Source: Paenisporosarcina sp. OV554 (GTDB taxonomy: Bacteria > Bacillota > Bacilli > Bacillales_A > Planococcaceae). From it: DNA of 64,000 nucleotides. The translations under genes were made by a program, and so were the position numbers. Of this stretch, positions 34,064 through 42,885 are shown one piece after another; positions within the stretch are counted from its first letter, which is position 1; each line of letters opens with the position of its first letter. The notes beneath the pieces were generated by a model. It made no database searches. It was not told the origin of the DNA and was given only the letters and a program-made list of their open reading frames with translations. Location: assembly GCF_003058165.1 (NCBI RefSeq), contig NZ_QBUC01000001.1:310001-374000 (forward strand), given 5' to 3'.

Positions 34064-34713
34064 CAACGGTTGTGATATGCGCTGGGGGGCCAATTGAAGA
34101 ATTGGCCGACCTAAAGCCGTTCAAATCATCTAAGGATGTTGTTTTTATTGGAGCGGATAAGGGGTCAGTGTATTTACTTAACGAAGGCATCATTCCAAAT
34201 GTAGCTGTCGGGGATTTTGATTCATTATCCACTAAAGAATTTACAAGTATTGAAGAGCGAGTAGCTTCAGTAAAAATAGCATCTGTGGATAAGGATGAAA
34301 CAGATACAGATTTAGCGCTTACGCACTCACTCGATTTTGATCCACAAAAAATCGTGATAATGGGTGTAACAGGAGGGCGTTTGGATCATTTTATTTCTGT
34401 ACTCAACAGCGTTTATCGATTTCAGATGGACAATCCCGGAATTCAGTTTATCATTCGCAACAAATGGAATGAAATGCGCTTGTTGACTCCAGGAACTACA
34501 AAAATAGCGTTCAATCCTCAATTACCATTCGTATCTTTCTTTGCTTTTCATGGAACCGTAGAGCATATTACACTTACTGGTATGAAATATAATGTGGACA
34601 CTGAAACAATAAACATAGGTAGTTCACGCTTTACAAGTAATGAAGTATTGGACGAACAAGGGTCTATCTCCTTCACATCTGGCATATGTTTATTAATACG
34701 TAGCTCAGATTGA
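34060..34713 (+). CDS. thiN: Thiamine pyrophosphokinase
   Basis: A 217-residue kinase converting thiamine to TPP using ATP. The conserved GADKGSVYLL, AVGDFDSL, KDETDTDLALTHSL and GVTGGRLDHFISVL are present, with the C-terminal beta thiamine-binding region. It overlaps rpe (ATGA) and precedes spoVM, as in B. subtilis. There is no TPP riboswitch, consistent with it being housed in a ribosome/central operon. Confidence 0.95.
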   Translation: MTTVVICAGGPIEELADLKPFKSSKDVVFIGADKGSVYLLNEGIIPNVAVGDFDSLSTKEFTSIEERVASVKIASVDKDETDTDLALTHSLDFDPQKIVIMGVTGGRLDHFISVLNSVYRFQMDNPGIQFIIRNKWNEMRLLTPGTTKIAFNPQLPFVSFFAFHGTVEHITLTGMKYNVDTETINIGSSRFTSNEVLDEQGSISFTSGICLLIRSSD

Positions 34714-34730
34714 TAAGAAGGAGTGAAATC

Positions 34731-34847
34731 ATGCGTGTTTATACGTTTAGATTACCGAAATTTGTGAGTGGCTTTGCAAGAATGTGTTTAGGTTGGATGA
34801 ATAGTGAAGATAAACCGAAGAGGAAAAATGAAAAAATGCCCGACTGA
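34731..34847 (+). CDS. spoVM: Spore coat morphogenesis peptide SpoVM, long-tailed form
   Basis: A 38-residue peptide starting MRVYTFRLPKFVSGFARMCL. It aligns with SpoVM of B. subtilis (MKFYTIKLPKFLGG...), including the Pro9 that bends the amphipathic helix. SpoVM recognises positive curvature of the forespore outer membrane and anchors SpoIVA. AAGGAG lies 8 bases before the ATG. The position between thiN and rpmB is canonical. B. subtilis SpoVM is 26 residues; this one has a ~14-residue charged tail (SEDKPKRKNEKMPD). The last codons overlap the downstream terminator, so the tail could be a read-on into terminator sequence. Confidence 0.88.
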   Translation: MRVYTFRLPKFVSGFARMCLGWMNSEDKPKRKNEKMPD

Positions 34848-34873
34848 CAATTGTCAGTCAAGCATTTTTTTTT
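34835..34873. terminator. Bidirectional terminator between spoVM and rpmB
   Basis: An 18-base perfect palindrome (arms GACTGACAA/TTGTCAGTC, 34842-34859), flanked by AATGC and GCATT that extend the stem after small internal loops. There is an A-rich side on the left and ten or more T on the right. The left arm contains the spoVM stop codon. It serves both convergent transcripts. Confidence 0.92.
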
Positions 34874-34884
34874 TTGAGCGAATA

Positions 34885-35073
34885 TTAAACGCGCTCAACT
34901 TTTCCAGATTTCATTGCTCGCGCAGAAACCCAAACACGTTTTGGCTTACCATCTACAAGAATACGAACTTTTTGTAGGTTAGCTCCCCAAGTGCGTTTTG
35001 TTTTATTCATAGCGTGAGAACGCGCATTACCAGCACGAGACTTACGCCCTGTGATTACACATACCTTTGGCAT
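34885..35073 (-). CDS. rpmB: 50S ribosomal protein L28
   Basis: A 62-residue L28 with the typical start [20 protein letters not shown] and a basic C-terminus. It has no zinc-binding CXXC pairs, so it is the zinc-independent form. It is transcribed alone on the minus strand, convergent with spoVM. AGGAGGA lies 7 bases before the ATG. A small hairpin followed by T residues lies between the promoter and the Shine-Dalgarno. Confidence 0.97.
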   Translation of the reverse strand: MPKVCVITGRKSRAGNARSHAMNKTKRTWGANLQKVRILVDGKPKRVWVSARAMKSGKVERV

Positions 35074-35138
35074 TATATTTCCTCCTCAAAAAAGAAGCTG
35101 AAAGATTTTTTTCAGTTCGTTATTTCACATACTTTAAT

Positions 35139-35167
35139 AATTTACCACATAGTCTTTTTCTTTGCAA
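35139..35167 (-). promoter_or_regulatory. Sigma-A promoter of rpmB
   Basis: On the minus strand, TTGCAA (35162-35167), a 17-base spacer and TAAATT (35139-35144), with TG one base before the -10. Confidence 0.75.
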
Positions 35168-35302
35168 CCACTTTTGATGTGCCTTTCAAGAAAAAAGCCT
35201 TTACAGACGAATACAGGAGATCGTTAACGTTTTCTTTTATTGCGTGACATTTTGTAGTACAATTAAGGGTAGTCAAAAAGGACTTATGAGGAGGCATTCT
35301 AT

Positions 35303-35665
35303 ATGTCAATTGAATTGAAAAATGAATTCGGACAGATTGATATTTCAAATGATGTCGTGGCGCAAATTGCAGGCGGAGCAGCGATTGAATGTTATGGGAT
35401 TGTTGGAATGGCGTCAAAACATCAAATCCGAGATGGTTTAACGGATATTTTACGAAAAGAAAATTTCGCAAAAGGTGTACTTGTACGACAACATGGCGAA
35501 GATCTTCATATTGATATGTACATCGTAATCAGCTACGGCACAAAAGTTTCAGAAGTAGCTTATCAAGTTCAATCAAAAGTTAAATACACACTAAATAAAA
35601 CATTAGGACTTGCAGTAAAATCAGTAAATATTTATGTTCAAGGAGTTCGTGTTACGAACCCATAA
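35303..35665 (+). CDS. yloU: Asp23/Gls24 family envelope stress-response protein YloU
   Basis: A 120-residue Asp23/YloU (DUF322) protein. The family pattern is visible: GQIDISNDVVAQIAGGAAIE, then CYGIVGMA, LHIDMYIVISYGTKVSEV and SVNIYVQGVRV. Its function is not well defined; Gls24 members are linked to envelope stress. It has a good GAGGAGG site. It starts the yloU-fakA unit, divergent from rpmB. No clear promoter could be fixed in the 135 bases before it. Confidence 0.93.
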   Translation: MSIELKNEFGQIDISNDVVAQIAGGAAIECYGIVGMASKHQIRDGLTDILRKENFAKGVLVRQHGEDLHIDMYIVISYGTKVSEVAYQVQSKVKYTLNKTLGLAVKSVNIYVQGVRVTNP

Positions 35666-35681
35666 GAGGAGGAAGTAGGAT

Positions 35682-37349
35682 ATGAAGTCTTTAGACGGAA
35701 TTCAATTTGCAGAAATGGTGAAAATGGGTGCCCATCACTTATTCCAAAATGCAGATTATGTGGATGCGCTAAATGTCTTTCCTGTTCCCGATGGTGATAC
35801 GGGAACGAACATGAACTTGTCGATGTCTTCTGGATCAAAAGAAACAGAAGCACATGCAGTCGCTCATATTGGAAAAACAGCGCAAGCACTTTCAAAAGGA
35901 TTATTAATGGGAGCTCGTGGGAACTCGGGCGTTATTTTGTCTCAGCTTTTCCGTGGATTTGGAAAAGATGTGGAAACAAAATCAACGTTAACTGCAAAAG
36001 ACTTTGCTCATGCTTTCCAACACGGTGTGGATATGGCTTATAAAGCGGTTATGAAACCAGTTGAAGGTACCATTTTAACAGTAGCAAAAGATTCAGCGAA
36101 GAAAGCAGTAGAAGTTGCCGAACATGAAGATAATATAATTGTAGTTATGGAAGAATTATTAAAAGAAGCACAAGCATCCCTAGAGAGAACACCAGATTTA
36201 CTTCCTGTCTTAAAAGAAGTGGGAGTTGTCGATTCTGGTGGACAAGGTCTTGTATACGTCTATGAAGGATTTATCGCTTCGATGAAGGGCGAGAAATTAC
36301 CTGAAAAAACGTCTGCACATTCCATGGATGATTTAGTGAGTGCAGAACATCATAAAAAGGTACAAGGCTTCATGGATACTTCAGACATTGAATTCGGTTA
36401 TTGCACAGAGTTCATGGTGAAATTCATGCCTGAAAAAGTAGCGCAAAATCCGTTCAATGAACATGCTTTCCGCGAAGGATTAAGTCAGTTTGGTGATTCG
36501 CTGCTTGTTATTTCTGATAACGAAATTGCGAAGGTACATATTCACTCTGAACAGCCTGGTAATTGTTTGGATTATGGACAAAAATTTGGTGACCTTATCA
36601 AAATCAAAATTGAAAATATGCGTCAACAACACTCCGAAATTGTAGGAGACGATTATAAAAAATCGGTTCCTACTATTGCACCAGTGAAAAAACACCCATA
36701 TGCTGTTGTAACAGTAGCAATGGGCGAAGGAATTTCAGAGCTTCTTAAAAGTGTAGGGGCAAGTGCAGTAATTGAAGGTGGCCAAACAATGAACCCATCT
36801 ACAGAAGATATCGTCAAAGCGATTGAATCTGTTGGCGCTGAAAAAGTACTCATTTTACCAAACAATAAAAATATAATAATGGCTGCTGAACAAGCTGCTG
36901 AAGTAATCGGTATTGAGGCTGCGGTTGTACCGACAAAATCTGTACCTCAAGGAATGGCTGCGATATTAGCATTCAATCCTGAAGCTTCAGTAGAAGACAA
37001 TAAAACAAAAATGACAGAAGCTTACGCTCATGTTAAAACTGGACAAGTAACCTTTGCTGTCCGTGATACTTCTATTGATGGTGTCGAAATTCAAAAAGAT
37101 GATTTCATGGCGATTTCTGAAGGGAAGATTATTTTGGCATCAGCTTCAATTGAAGAAGTGTCAAAAACGCTAATCCATGACTTAGTCGATGAAGATGCCG
37201 AGATTATTACGATTATTTACGGAGAAGATGTCACAGAAGCGGATGCCAATGAATTGGCTGCATTCGTTGAAGAAAACTACTCTCATGCGGATGTTGAAGT
37301 ATACAGTGGAAAACAACCGCTGTATCCATATATCATCTCAGTCGAATAA
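35682..37349 (+). CDS. fakA: DhaL-domain fatty acid kinase subunit FakA (YloV)
   Basis: A 555-residue protein with an N-terminal DhaL ATP-binding domain (DALNVFPVPDGDTGTNMNLS, ARGNSGVILSQLFRG, GVVDSGGQGLVYVYEG) and a C-terminal DAK1-like/FakA region. FakA phosphorylates exogenous fatty acids bound by FakB proteins. It lies 16 bases after yloU in the standard order yloU-yloV. A terminator follows. Assignment as the fatty acid kinase is from the family; no fakB is in the window. Confidence 0.9.
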   Translation: MKSLDGIQFAEMVKMGAHHLFQNADYVDALNVFPVPDGDTGTNMNLSMSSGSKETEAHAVAHIGKTAQALSKGLLMGARGNSGVILSQLFRGFGKDVETKSTLTAKDFAHAFQHGVDMAYKAVMKPVEGTILTVAKDSAKKAVEVAEHEDNIIVVMEELLKEAQASLERTPDLLPVLKEVGVVDSGGQGLVYVYEGFIASMKGEKLPEKTSAHSMDDLVSAEHHKKVQGFMDTSDIEFGYCTEFMVKFMPEKVAQNPFNEHAFREGLSQFGDSLLVISDNEIAKVHIHSEQPGNCLDYGQKFGDLIKIKIENMRQQHSEIVGDDYKKSVPTIAPVKKHPYAVVTVAMGEGISELLKSVGASAVIEGGQTMNPSTEDIVKAIESVGAEKVLILPNNKNIIMAAEQAAEVIGIEAAVVPTKSVPQGMAAILAFNPEASVEDNKTKMTEAYAHVKTGQVTFAVRDTSIDGVEIQKDDFMAISEGKIILASASIEEVSKTLIHDLVDEDAEIITIIYGEDVTEADANELAAFVEENYSHADVEVYSGKQPLYPYIISVE

Positions 37350-37354
37350 ACAAT

Positions 37355-37388
37355 AAAAGCAGTGAATCGAATTGGTTCACTGCTTTTT
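37355..37388 (+). terminator. Rho-independent terminator after fakA
   Basis: AAAGCAGTGAA / TTCACTGCTTT stem (37356-37366 with 37376-37386), followed by further T. Confidence 0.92.
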
Positions 37389-37475
37389 ATTTCAAATTTG
37401 TAAGCGGATACTTTTGTTTAATAAGTTGATGTGATATAAAATGTAGTGAGAAATTCGAAACAAAGGAGTCTTAAA

Positions 37476-38138
37476 ATGAAGTTTAAATCAGTTTTTGATA
37501 TTATTGGTCCAGTAATGATTGGACCGTCATCTTCACACACTGCTGGTGCTGCAAGAATTGGTCTGGTGACGCGTGAACTATTCGGTCGACAACCAACATG
37601 GGCGAAAATATATTTATATGGTTCTTTTGCTGAGACTTACAAAGGTCACGGAACGGACATCGCAATAATTGGTGGATTACTAGGTTTTGATACATTTGAT
37701 GAACGCATTAAAACATCGTTTGATCTTGCGAAAGAAGCGAGCTTGACGTTTGAATTTATACCAGAAAGTGGTCACACTGAGCATCCAAATACTGCGCGTC
37801 TTGTAATTGGTGATGATTCAAGTGAAATGGAGTTGATCGGGGTTTCAATAGGTGGAGGAAAAATCGAAATTAGTGAATTAAATGGATTCCCTCTTCGATT
37901 GTCAGGAAATCATTCCGCTATTTTAGTCGTACATGACGATAAACCTGGTAGTATTGCGAAAGTAGCAAGTTGTTTAGCAGAACAAAATATTAACATTGGC
38001 CATATGGAAGTTTCTCGTAAGGAACAAGGGCAAATGGCTTTGATGGTTATTGAAGTTGATGAACATATTGAAGAACATGTACTTCAACAAATCGCACTAT
38101 TACCACATATTATTCAAGTAACAAAAATCTCAGATTGA
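37476..38138 (+). CDS. sdaAB: L-serine dehydratase, beta subunit
   Basis: A 220-residue subunit of the iron-sulfur L-serine dehydratase (serine to pyruvate and ammonia). The N-terminal half has the conserved SVFDIIGPVMIGPSSSHTAG; the C-terminal part is an ACT domain (ILVVHDDKPGSIAKVASCLA). I chose the ATG at 37476, with AAAGGAG upstream. A TATAAA at 37435-37440 may be its -10. It forms the two-subunit enzyme with sdaAA, 13 bases downstream. Confidence 0.95.
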   Translation: MKFKSVFDIIGPVMIGPSSSHTAGAARIGLVTRELFGRQPTWAKIYLYGSFAETYKGHGTDIAIIGGLLGFDTFDERIKTSFDLAKEASLTFEFIPESGHTEHPNTARLVIGDDSSEMELIGVSIGGGKIEISELNGFPLRLSGNHSAILVVHDDKPGSIAKVASCLAEQNINIGHMEVSRKEQGQMALMVIEVDEHIEEHVLQQIALLPHIIQVTKISD

Positions 38139-38151
38139 GGAGGGTTTGTAT

Positions 38152-39048
38152 ATGAAATTCTTATTCCGTAATGTAAAAGAATTAGTAGAATTAGCGACAA
38201 CTGAAAATAAATTAATCTCTGAATTAATGATAGAACAAGAAATGCTAGTTACGAGAAGAAGTCGTGAAGATATTATGAAGCAAATGGATACGAACCTTAC
38301 TGTTATGGAACAAGCAGTGGAAAAAGGGTTGAAAGGTGTTCATTCTACATCTGGTTTAACTGGTGGAGATGCCGTGCTACTTCACAATTATATGAAGAAA
38401 GGCAATACGCTTTCAGGGGCATTATTAATCGACGCAGTGAGTAAAGCTGTAGCGACGAATGAAGTGAACGCTGCAATGGGAACTATTTGTGCAACACCAA
38501 CTGCAGGTTCTGCAGGAGTGGTGCCAGGTACTTTATTTGCTGTTCAAAATCAATTGAATCCAACACGTGAACAAATGATTCGTTATTTATTTACTTCTGG
38601 TGCATTTGGATTCGTTGTTGCGAACAATGCATCAATTTCAGGTGCTGCCGGTGGATGTCAAGCAGAAGTTGGTTCAGCTGCCGCAATGGCTGCTGCCGCC
38701 ATTGTCGAAATGTCAGGAGGTTCTCCACAGCAATGTTCAGAGGCTTTTGCTATTTCAATGAAAAATATGCTTGGACTTGTATGTGATCCAGTTGCAGGTT
38801 TAGTTGAGGTGCCATGTGTGAAACGTAATGCTATGGGTGCTGCGAATGCATTAGTCTCTGCTGATATGGCACTAGCAGGTGTTACAAGTCGTATTCCATG
38901 TGATGAAGTTATCGATGCCATGTTCAAGATTGGACAAACAATGCCGAGTGCATTAAAAGAAACAGCACAAGGTGGTTTAGCTGCAACACCAACCGGGAGA
39001 GCACTAGCTGAAAGAATATTTGGTGCTGACTTTGTAAAAGGTGTCTAG
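38152..39048 (+). CDS. sdaAA: L-serine dehydratase, alpha subunit
   Basis: A 298-residue catalytic subunit carrying the [4Fe-4S] cluster ligands. The cysteines lie in TICATPTAGSAG, GGCQAEVGSA and CDPVAGLVEVPC. The ATG at 38152 follows GAGGAGGG. Its end overlaps the recG start by 8 bases. Confidence 0.95.
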   Translation: MKFLFRNVKELVELATTENKLISELMIEQEMLVTRRSREDIMKQMDTNLTVMEQAVEKGLKGVHSTSGLTGGDAVLLHNYMKKGNTLSGALLIDAVSKAVATNEVNAAMGTICATPTAGSAGVVPGTLFAVQNQLNPTREQMIRYLFTSGAFGFVVANNASISGAAGGCQAEVGSAAAMAAAAIVEMSGGSPQQCSEAFAISMKNMLGLVCDPVAGLVEVPCVKRNAMGAANALVSADMALAGVTSRIPCDEVIDAMFKIGQTMPSALKETAQGGLAATPTGRALAERIFGADFVKGV

Positions 39049-41089
39049 TAAACAGCTTCAGTCTGTAAATAGCATAAAGGGCGTAGGTGGCGAAACAGAA
39101 AAAACTTTAGCTGATATGGGAATTCTTACGTTGCAAGATTTAGTCATGACATTTCCATATCGTCATGAAGATTTCCGTTTAAAAAACATTGCAGAAACGC
39201 CACATAACGAACGAGTGACAGTAGAGGGAAGGGTCGAAAGCGAACCTTCCATTCTATTTTTAGGAAGAAACAAATCGCGTTTACAAATTCGATTGCTTGT
39301 TGGTCCTCATTTAATAAAAGTGGTGTTTTTTAATCAAGCGTACTTGAAAAATAAGATTACAAGCGGGCAAATCGTAACAGTCACCGGAAAGTGGGATCGT
39401 GGTCGCCAAGCAATCAGTGCCACTCATTTTTCCTCAGGTCCCAAAACAGATCAAATTGATTTTGAACCTATGTATAGTTTAAAAGGTTCTCTTCATCAAA
39501 AAACGTTCAGGAAATTTATGCATCAAGCTTTGCAACAAATGGGTACAGAATTAGAAGATTGTTTACCACATGAAATTAGAGAATCATATAAACTTTTACC
39601 TGTGTTCGAGGCGCTTGAAGGTGTTCATTTTCCAAAGGATGCTGAACATGTCAAACAGGCTAGAAGAAGATTTGTGTATGAAGAGTTACTAATGTTTCAA
39701 TTGAAAATGCAAGCGATTAAAAAAGTGCGCAAAGAACAAAATCAAGGCATCGCAATTGCTTACGATATCCAAAAAGTAAAAGATTTGATAGCGACTTTAC
39801 CTTATGAGTTAACAGCAGCTCAGAAACGTGTAGTTAATGAAATATGTAAAGATTTAAAAGAACCTCATCGCATGAATCGATTGCTTCAAGGAGATGTGGG
39901 TTCGGGGAAAACGGTAGTTGCAGCAATCGCATTGTATGCTGTTATTACTGCTGGTTTTCAAGGGGCATTAATGGCTCCGACCGAAATTTTAGCAGAGCAA
40001 CATGCCGATTCCTTGCATGAGTGGTTATCTCCAATGGGTATTCGCATCGCATTATTAACAGGTTCTACTAAAACCAAAGCCCGTAGAACTCTTCATGAGC
40101 AACTTCAAAACGGTGAAATTGATTTACTTATAGGTACACATGCTTTAATTCAACCAGATGTAGAATTTCGGCAACTTGGTCTCGTGATTACAGATGAGCA
40201 ACATCGATTTGGTGTAGACCAACGTCGTGTCTTAAGAGATAAAGGCATGAGTCCGGACGTGTTATTTATGACTGCTACACCGATTCCTCGTACACTAGCC
40301 ATTACTGCATTTGGGGAAATGGATGTTTCAACCATCGATGAAATGCCTGCTGGACGAAAAGAGATTGAAACGCATTGGGTCAAAAAGGAACTCTTCGATG
40401 AAACCATTAAACGAATGGCTAAAGAACTGCAAGAGGGTAAACAAGCATATGTTATTTGTCCGCTTATTGAAGAGTCTGATAAGCTTGATGTCCAAAATAC
40501 TGTAGATGTGTATGAGCAATTATCGTCCATTTTTCATAATAAATTTAAAGTAGGTCTTATGCATGGTCGTTTGCATTCGAGTGAAAAAGATGAAGTGATG
40601 CGAGCGTTTAGTGAAGGTCAAATACAAGTGCTTGTCTCTACTACAGTTGTAGAGGTTGGTGTTAATGTACCGAATGCAACGTTTATGGTTATTTACGATG
40701 CCGAACGTTTTGGACTAGCTCAACTACATCAACTCCGTGGTCGTGTAGGTCGTGGCTCAGCGCAGTCGTATTGTATATTACTTGCAGATCCAAAATCAGA
40801 AGAAGGTAAAGAACGCATGACGTCGATGACTGAAACGAATGATGGCTTTAAATTGGCTCAAAAAGATTTAGAGCTTCGAGGACCAGGTGACTTTTTTGGA
40901 CGCAAACAAAGTGGCTTGCCTGAATTTAAAATGGCTGATTTGGTTCATGATTATCGAGCATTGGAAACTGCAAGACAAGATGCTGAGAAATATCTTTCTT
41001 CAAATGAGTTTTGGACAAGTGAGGAGACGAAGTGTTTACGGACTTACTTACAAAACTCGGGTGCTCTAGATGGCGATAGAATTGATTAA
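39041..41089 (+). CDS. recG: ATP-dependent DNA helicase RecG
   Basis: A 682-residue fork-reversal and branch-migration helicase, the same length as in B. subtilis. An N-terminal wedge/OB domain (about 55-150) is followed by Walker A GDVGSGKTVVA, a DEQH box, TATPIPRTLA and a helicase C domain (LRGRVGRG), with the RecG-type C-terminal TRG motif region. The GTG start at 39041 lies inside the end of sdaAA and is weakly supported by a Shine-Dalgarno. A palindromic element follows directly. Confidence 0.95.
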   Translation: MSSKQLQSVNSIKGVGGETEKTLADMGILTLQDLVMTFPYRHEDFRLKNIAETPHNERVTVEGRVESEPSILFLGRNKSRLQIRLLVGPHLIKVVFFNQAYLKNKITSGQIVTVTGKWDRGRQAISATHFSSGPKTDQIDFEPMYSLKGSLHQKTFRKFMHQALQQMGTELEDCLPHEIRESYKLLPVFEALEGVHFPKDAEHVKQARRRFVYEELLMFQLKMQAIKKVRKEQNQGIAIAYDIQKVKDLIATLPYELTAAQKRVVNEICKDLKEPHRMNRLLQGDVGSGKTVVAAIALYAVITAGFQGALMAPTEILAEQHADSLHEWLSPMGIRIALLTGSTKTKARRTLHEQLQNGEIDLLIGTHALIQPDVEFRQLGLVITDEQHRFGVDQRRVLRDKGMSPDVLFMTATPIPRTLAITAFGEMDVSTIDEMPAGRKEIETHWVKKELFDETIKRMAKELQEGKQAYVICPLIEESDKLDVQNTVDVYEQLSSIFHNKFKVGLMHGRLHSSEKDEVMRAFSEGQIQVLVSTTVVEVGVNVPNATFMVIYDAERFGLAQLHQLRGRVGRGSAQSYCILLADPKSEEGKERMTSMTETNDGFKLAQKDLELRGPGDFFGRKQSGLPEFKMADLVHDYRALETARQDAEKYLSSNEFWTSEETKCLRTYLQNSGALDGDRID

Positions 41090-41090
41090 A

Positions 41091-41255
41091 AAGAATGTAA
41101 GACTGTTAAAGGTTGTTCAAAAAGTCCACCAAATTAAGTGAAGACCGCACTAAGCGGGGAGACAGCCGTTGCCCAATTGGCAACGGCTGTCTTCCTTTTT
41201 CATTGGCTCATGCTCCTTTTTAAACACGGACTTTCAGACAATCCTTGCATTCTTT
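41091..41255. mobile_element. MITE-like palindromic element between recG and fapR
   Basis: A ~165-bp non-coding element bounded by AAGAATGTAAG (41091-41101) and CTTGCATTCTT (41245-41255), inverted with 10 of 11 matches. A second inverted pair lies inside (AAAGTCC at 41121-41127, GGACTTT at 41228-41234), and a perfect 13-bp hairpin is in the centre. The left arm (GGTTGTTCAAAAAGTCC) resembles terminal sequences of some insertion elements. There is no ORF. It could be a mobile miniature element or an elaborate terminator; copy number in the genome would decide. Confidence 0.55.
41161..41200 (+). terminator. Very strong terminator hairpin downstream of recG
   Basis: Perfect 13-bp stem GACAGCCGTTGCC (41161-41173) / GGCAACGGCTGTC (41179-41191), loop CAATT, followed by TTCCTTTTTC. 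It sits in the centre of the palindromic element. Confidence 0.88.
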
Positions 41256-41276
41256 TTCTTGTATTTATATACTGAT

Positions 41277-41295
41277 AATAGTACCAAGTGCTAAT
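41277..41295 (+). promoter_or_regulatory. FapR operator upstream of fapR
   Basis: The imperfect palindrome TAGTACCAAGTGCTA at 41279-41293 matches the FapR-binding consensus (TTAGTACC... inverted), 18 bases before fapR. It overlaps a -10-like GATAAT (41274-41279). By analogy with B. subtilis, FapR represses its own operon here and malonyl-CoA relieves it. Confidence 0.8.
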
Positions 41296-41311
41296 ATCGG
41301 ATGGTGAAGAT

Positions 41312-41896
41312 ATGAAACGTTCAAAAAAAGAACGCCAACAACAATTAATACATACCATTAAAAACAATCCGTTCATCACGGACGACGCCTTAGCTAATCT
41401 TTTTACAGTCAGCGTTCAAACTGTTCGATTGGACCGTTTAGAGTTGTCGATACCTGAGTTACGTGAACGTATTAAACACGTAGCCTCGAAATCATTTGAG
41501 GATGAGGTTCGTTCTTTACCTTTAAGTGATGTTATTGGGGAAATGGTTGACATTGAACTGGACGAACGAGCAATTTCTATATTTGACGTAAAATCAGAAC
41601 ATATATTTCAGAGAAACCAAATTGCGCGAGGGCATCATTTATTCGCTCAAGCTAACTCCTTGGCAGTAGCAGTCATCAATGATGAATTAGCGTTAACAGT
41701 TAAATCTACTTTATCATTTGTAAAGCCTGTGAAATTGGGAGATCGGGTCATTGCAAAAGCATTTGTGACACGTAAAGATCAAGAAAAAAATCGCACATTT
41801 GTAGAAGTCACTTCAACTGTAGAAAACGAAATTGTTTTTGAAGGACAGTTTGAAATGTTTCGAGCGAATGAAGCAAGTAAAGGTGAATTGAAATGA
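41312..41896 (+). CDS. fapR: Fatty acid and phospholipid biosynthesis repressor FapR
   Basis: A 194-residue repressor. An N-terminal winged/HTH segment ([20 protein letters not shown] ... [20 protein letters not shown]) is joined to a C-terminal hotdog fold that binds malonyl-CoA (about residues 75-190; [20 protein letters not shown]). I chose the ATG at 41312, with GGTGAAG upstream; an in-frame GTG at 41288 would lie inside the operator. It overlaps plsX by 4 bases. Confidence 0.95.
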   Translation: MKRSKKERQQQLIHTIKNNPFITDDALANLFTVSVQTVRLDRLELSIPELRERIKHVASKSFEDEVRSLPLSDVIGEMVDIELDERAISIFDVKSEHIFQRNQIARGHHLFAQANSLAVAVINDELALTVKSTLSFVKPVKLGDRVIAKAFVTRKDQEKNRTFVEVTSTVENEIVFEGQFEMFRANEASKGELK

Positions 41897-42885
41897 AAAT
41901 AGCAGTAGATGCAATGGGTGGAGATCACGCACCGAAAGAAATTGTGGAGGGTGTCTATTTGGCACTTGAGAAATTTGAAGATATTCATATTCTATTATTT
42001 GGACATGAGGAAAAAGTAAAACCTTTTGTTAAACCACATGCTCGATTAACAATGATTCATACAGAAGAAAAAATTGAATCGGACGATGAACCAGTTAGAG
42101 CGATTCGTCGTAAAAAAGATGCCTCAATGGTACGCATGGCCGAAGCTGTGAAAAATGGCGAAGCAGATGCGTGTGTATCTGCAGGTAATACAGGTGCTCT
42201 CATGGCTGCAGGCCTTTTCATCGTAGGACGAATTGAAGGTATTGATCGACCTGCACTTGCACCTACATTACCTACTGTAGATGGACAAGGTTTTGTGATG
42301 TTGGATTTAGGTGCAAATTCAGATGCTAAGCCAGAACATCTGGTGCAGTTCGGAATTATGGGAAGTATTTACGCTGCGAAAGTACGTGGAATCGACTCTC
42401 CACGCGTTGGTTTACTCAACATTGGAACGGAAGAAACCAAAGGCAATGAGTTGACCAAATTAGCATTTACTCAGTTAAAACAAGCTCCAATTAACTTTGT
42501 AGGAAACGTAGAATCTCGTGATTTACTGTTAAACGTAGCTGATGTAGTGGTTACTGACGGCTTTACAGGCAACATGGTATTAAAAACAATTGAAGGAACC
42601 GCAGCTAGTTTCTTTAGCATGTTAAAAGAAGTGTATTCATCTTCAACGAAGTCGAAAATTTCAGCATATCTCGTAAAAGATGATTTGAGAGGCTTGAAAA
42701 ATAAAATGGATTATACCGAATATGGTGGTGCTGCTTTGTTTGGATTAAAAGCACCCGTCATAAAAGCACATGGTTCTTCAAATGCAACTGCAGTGATGAA
42801 CGCAATTCGCCAAGCACGAACAATGGTTGAATTTGACGTATGCGGAACCATTTATTCAACAATAGCAGGAGGCAAAACACAATGA
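41893..42885 (+). CDS. plsX: Phosphate acyltransferase PlsX
   Basis: A 330-residue enzyme making acyl-phosphate from acyl-ACP for phospholipid synthesis. The family start [20 protein letters not shown], the [10 protein letters not shown] motif, [17 protein letters not shown] and [13 protein letters not shown] are intact. It is coupled by ATGA overlaps to fapR and fabD. Confidence 0.97.
   Translation: MKIAVDAMGGDHAPKEIVEGVYLALEKFEDIHILLFGHEEKVKPFVKPHARLTMIHTEEKIESDDEPVRAIRRKKDASMVRMAEAVKNGEADACVSAGNTGALMAAGLFIVGRIEGIDRPALAPTLPTVDGQGFVMLDLGANSDAKPEHLVQFGIMGSIYAAKVRGIDSPRVGLLNIGTEETKGNELTKLAFTQLKQAPINFVGNVESRDLLLNVADVVVTDGFTGNMVLKTIEGTAASFFSMLKEVYSSSTKSKISAYLVKDDLRGLKNKMDYTEYGGAALFGLKAPVIKAHGSSNATAVMNAIRQARTMVEFDVCGTIYSTIAGGKTQ

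Noticed and set aside
35142-35471. A 109-codon open frame on the minus strand opposite yloU
   Set aside because: It covers the yloU promoter region and its 5' half, has no Shine-Dalgarno, and its sequence is a shadow of the conserved Asp23 frame.
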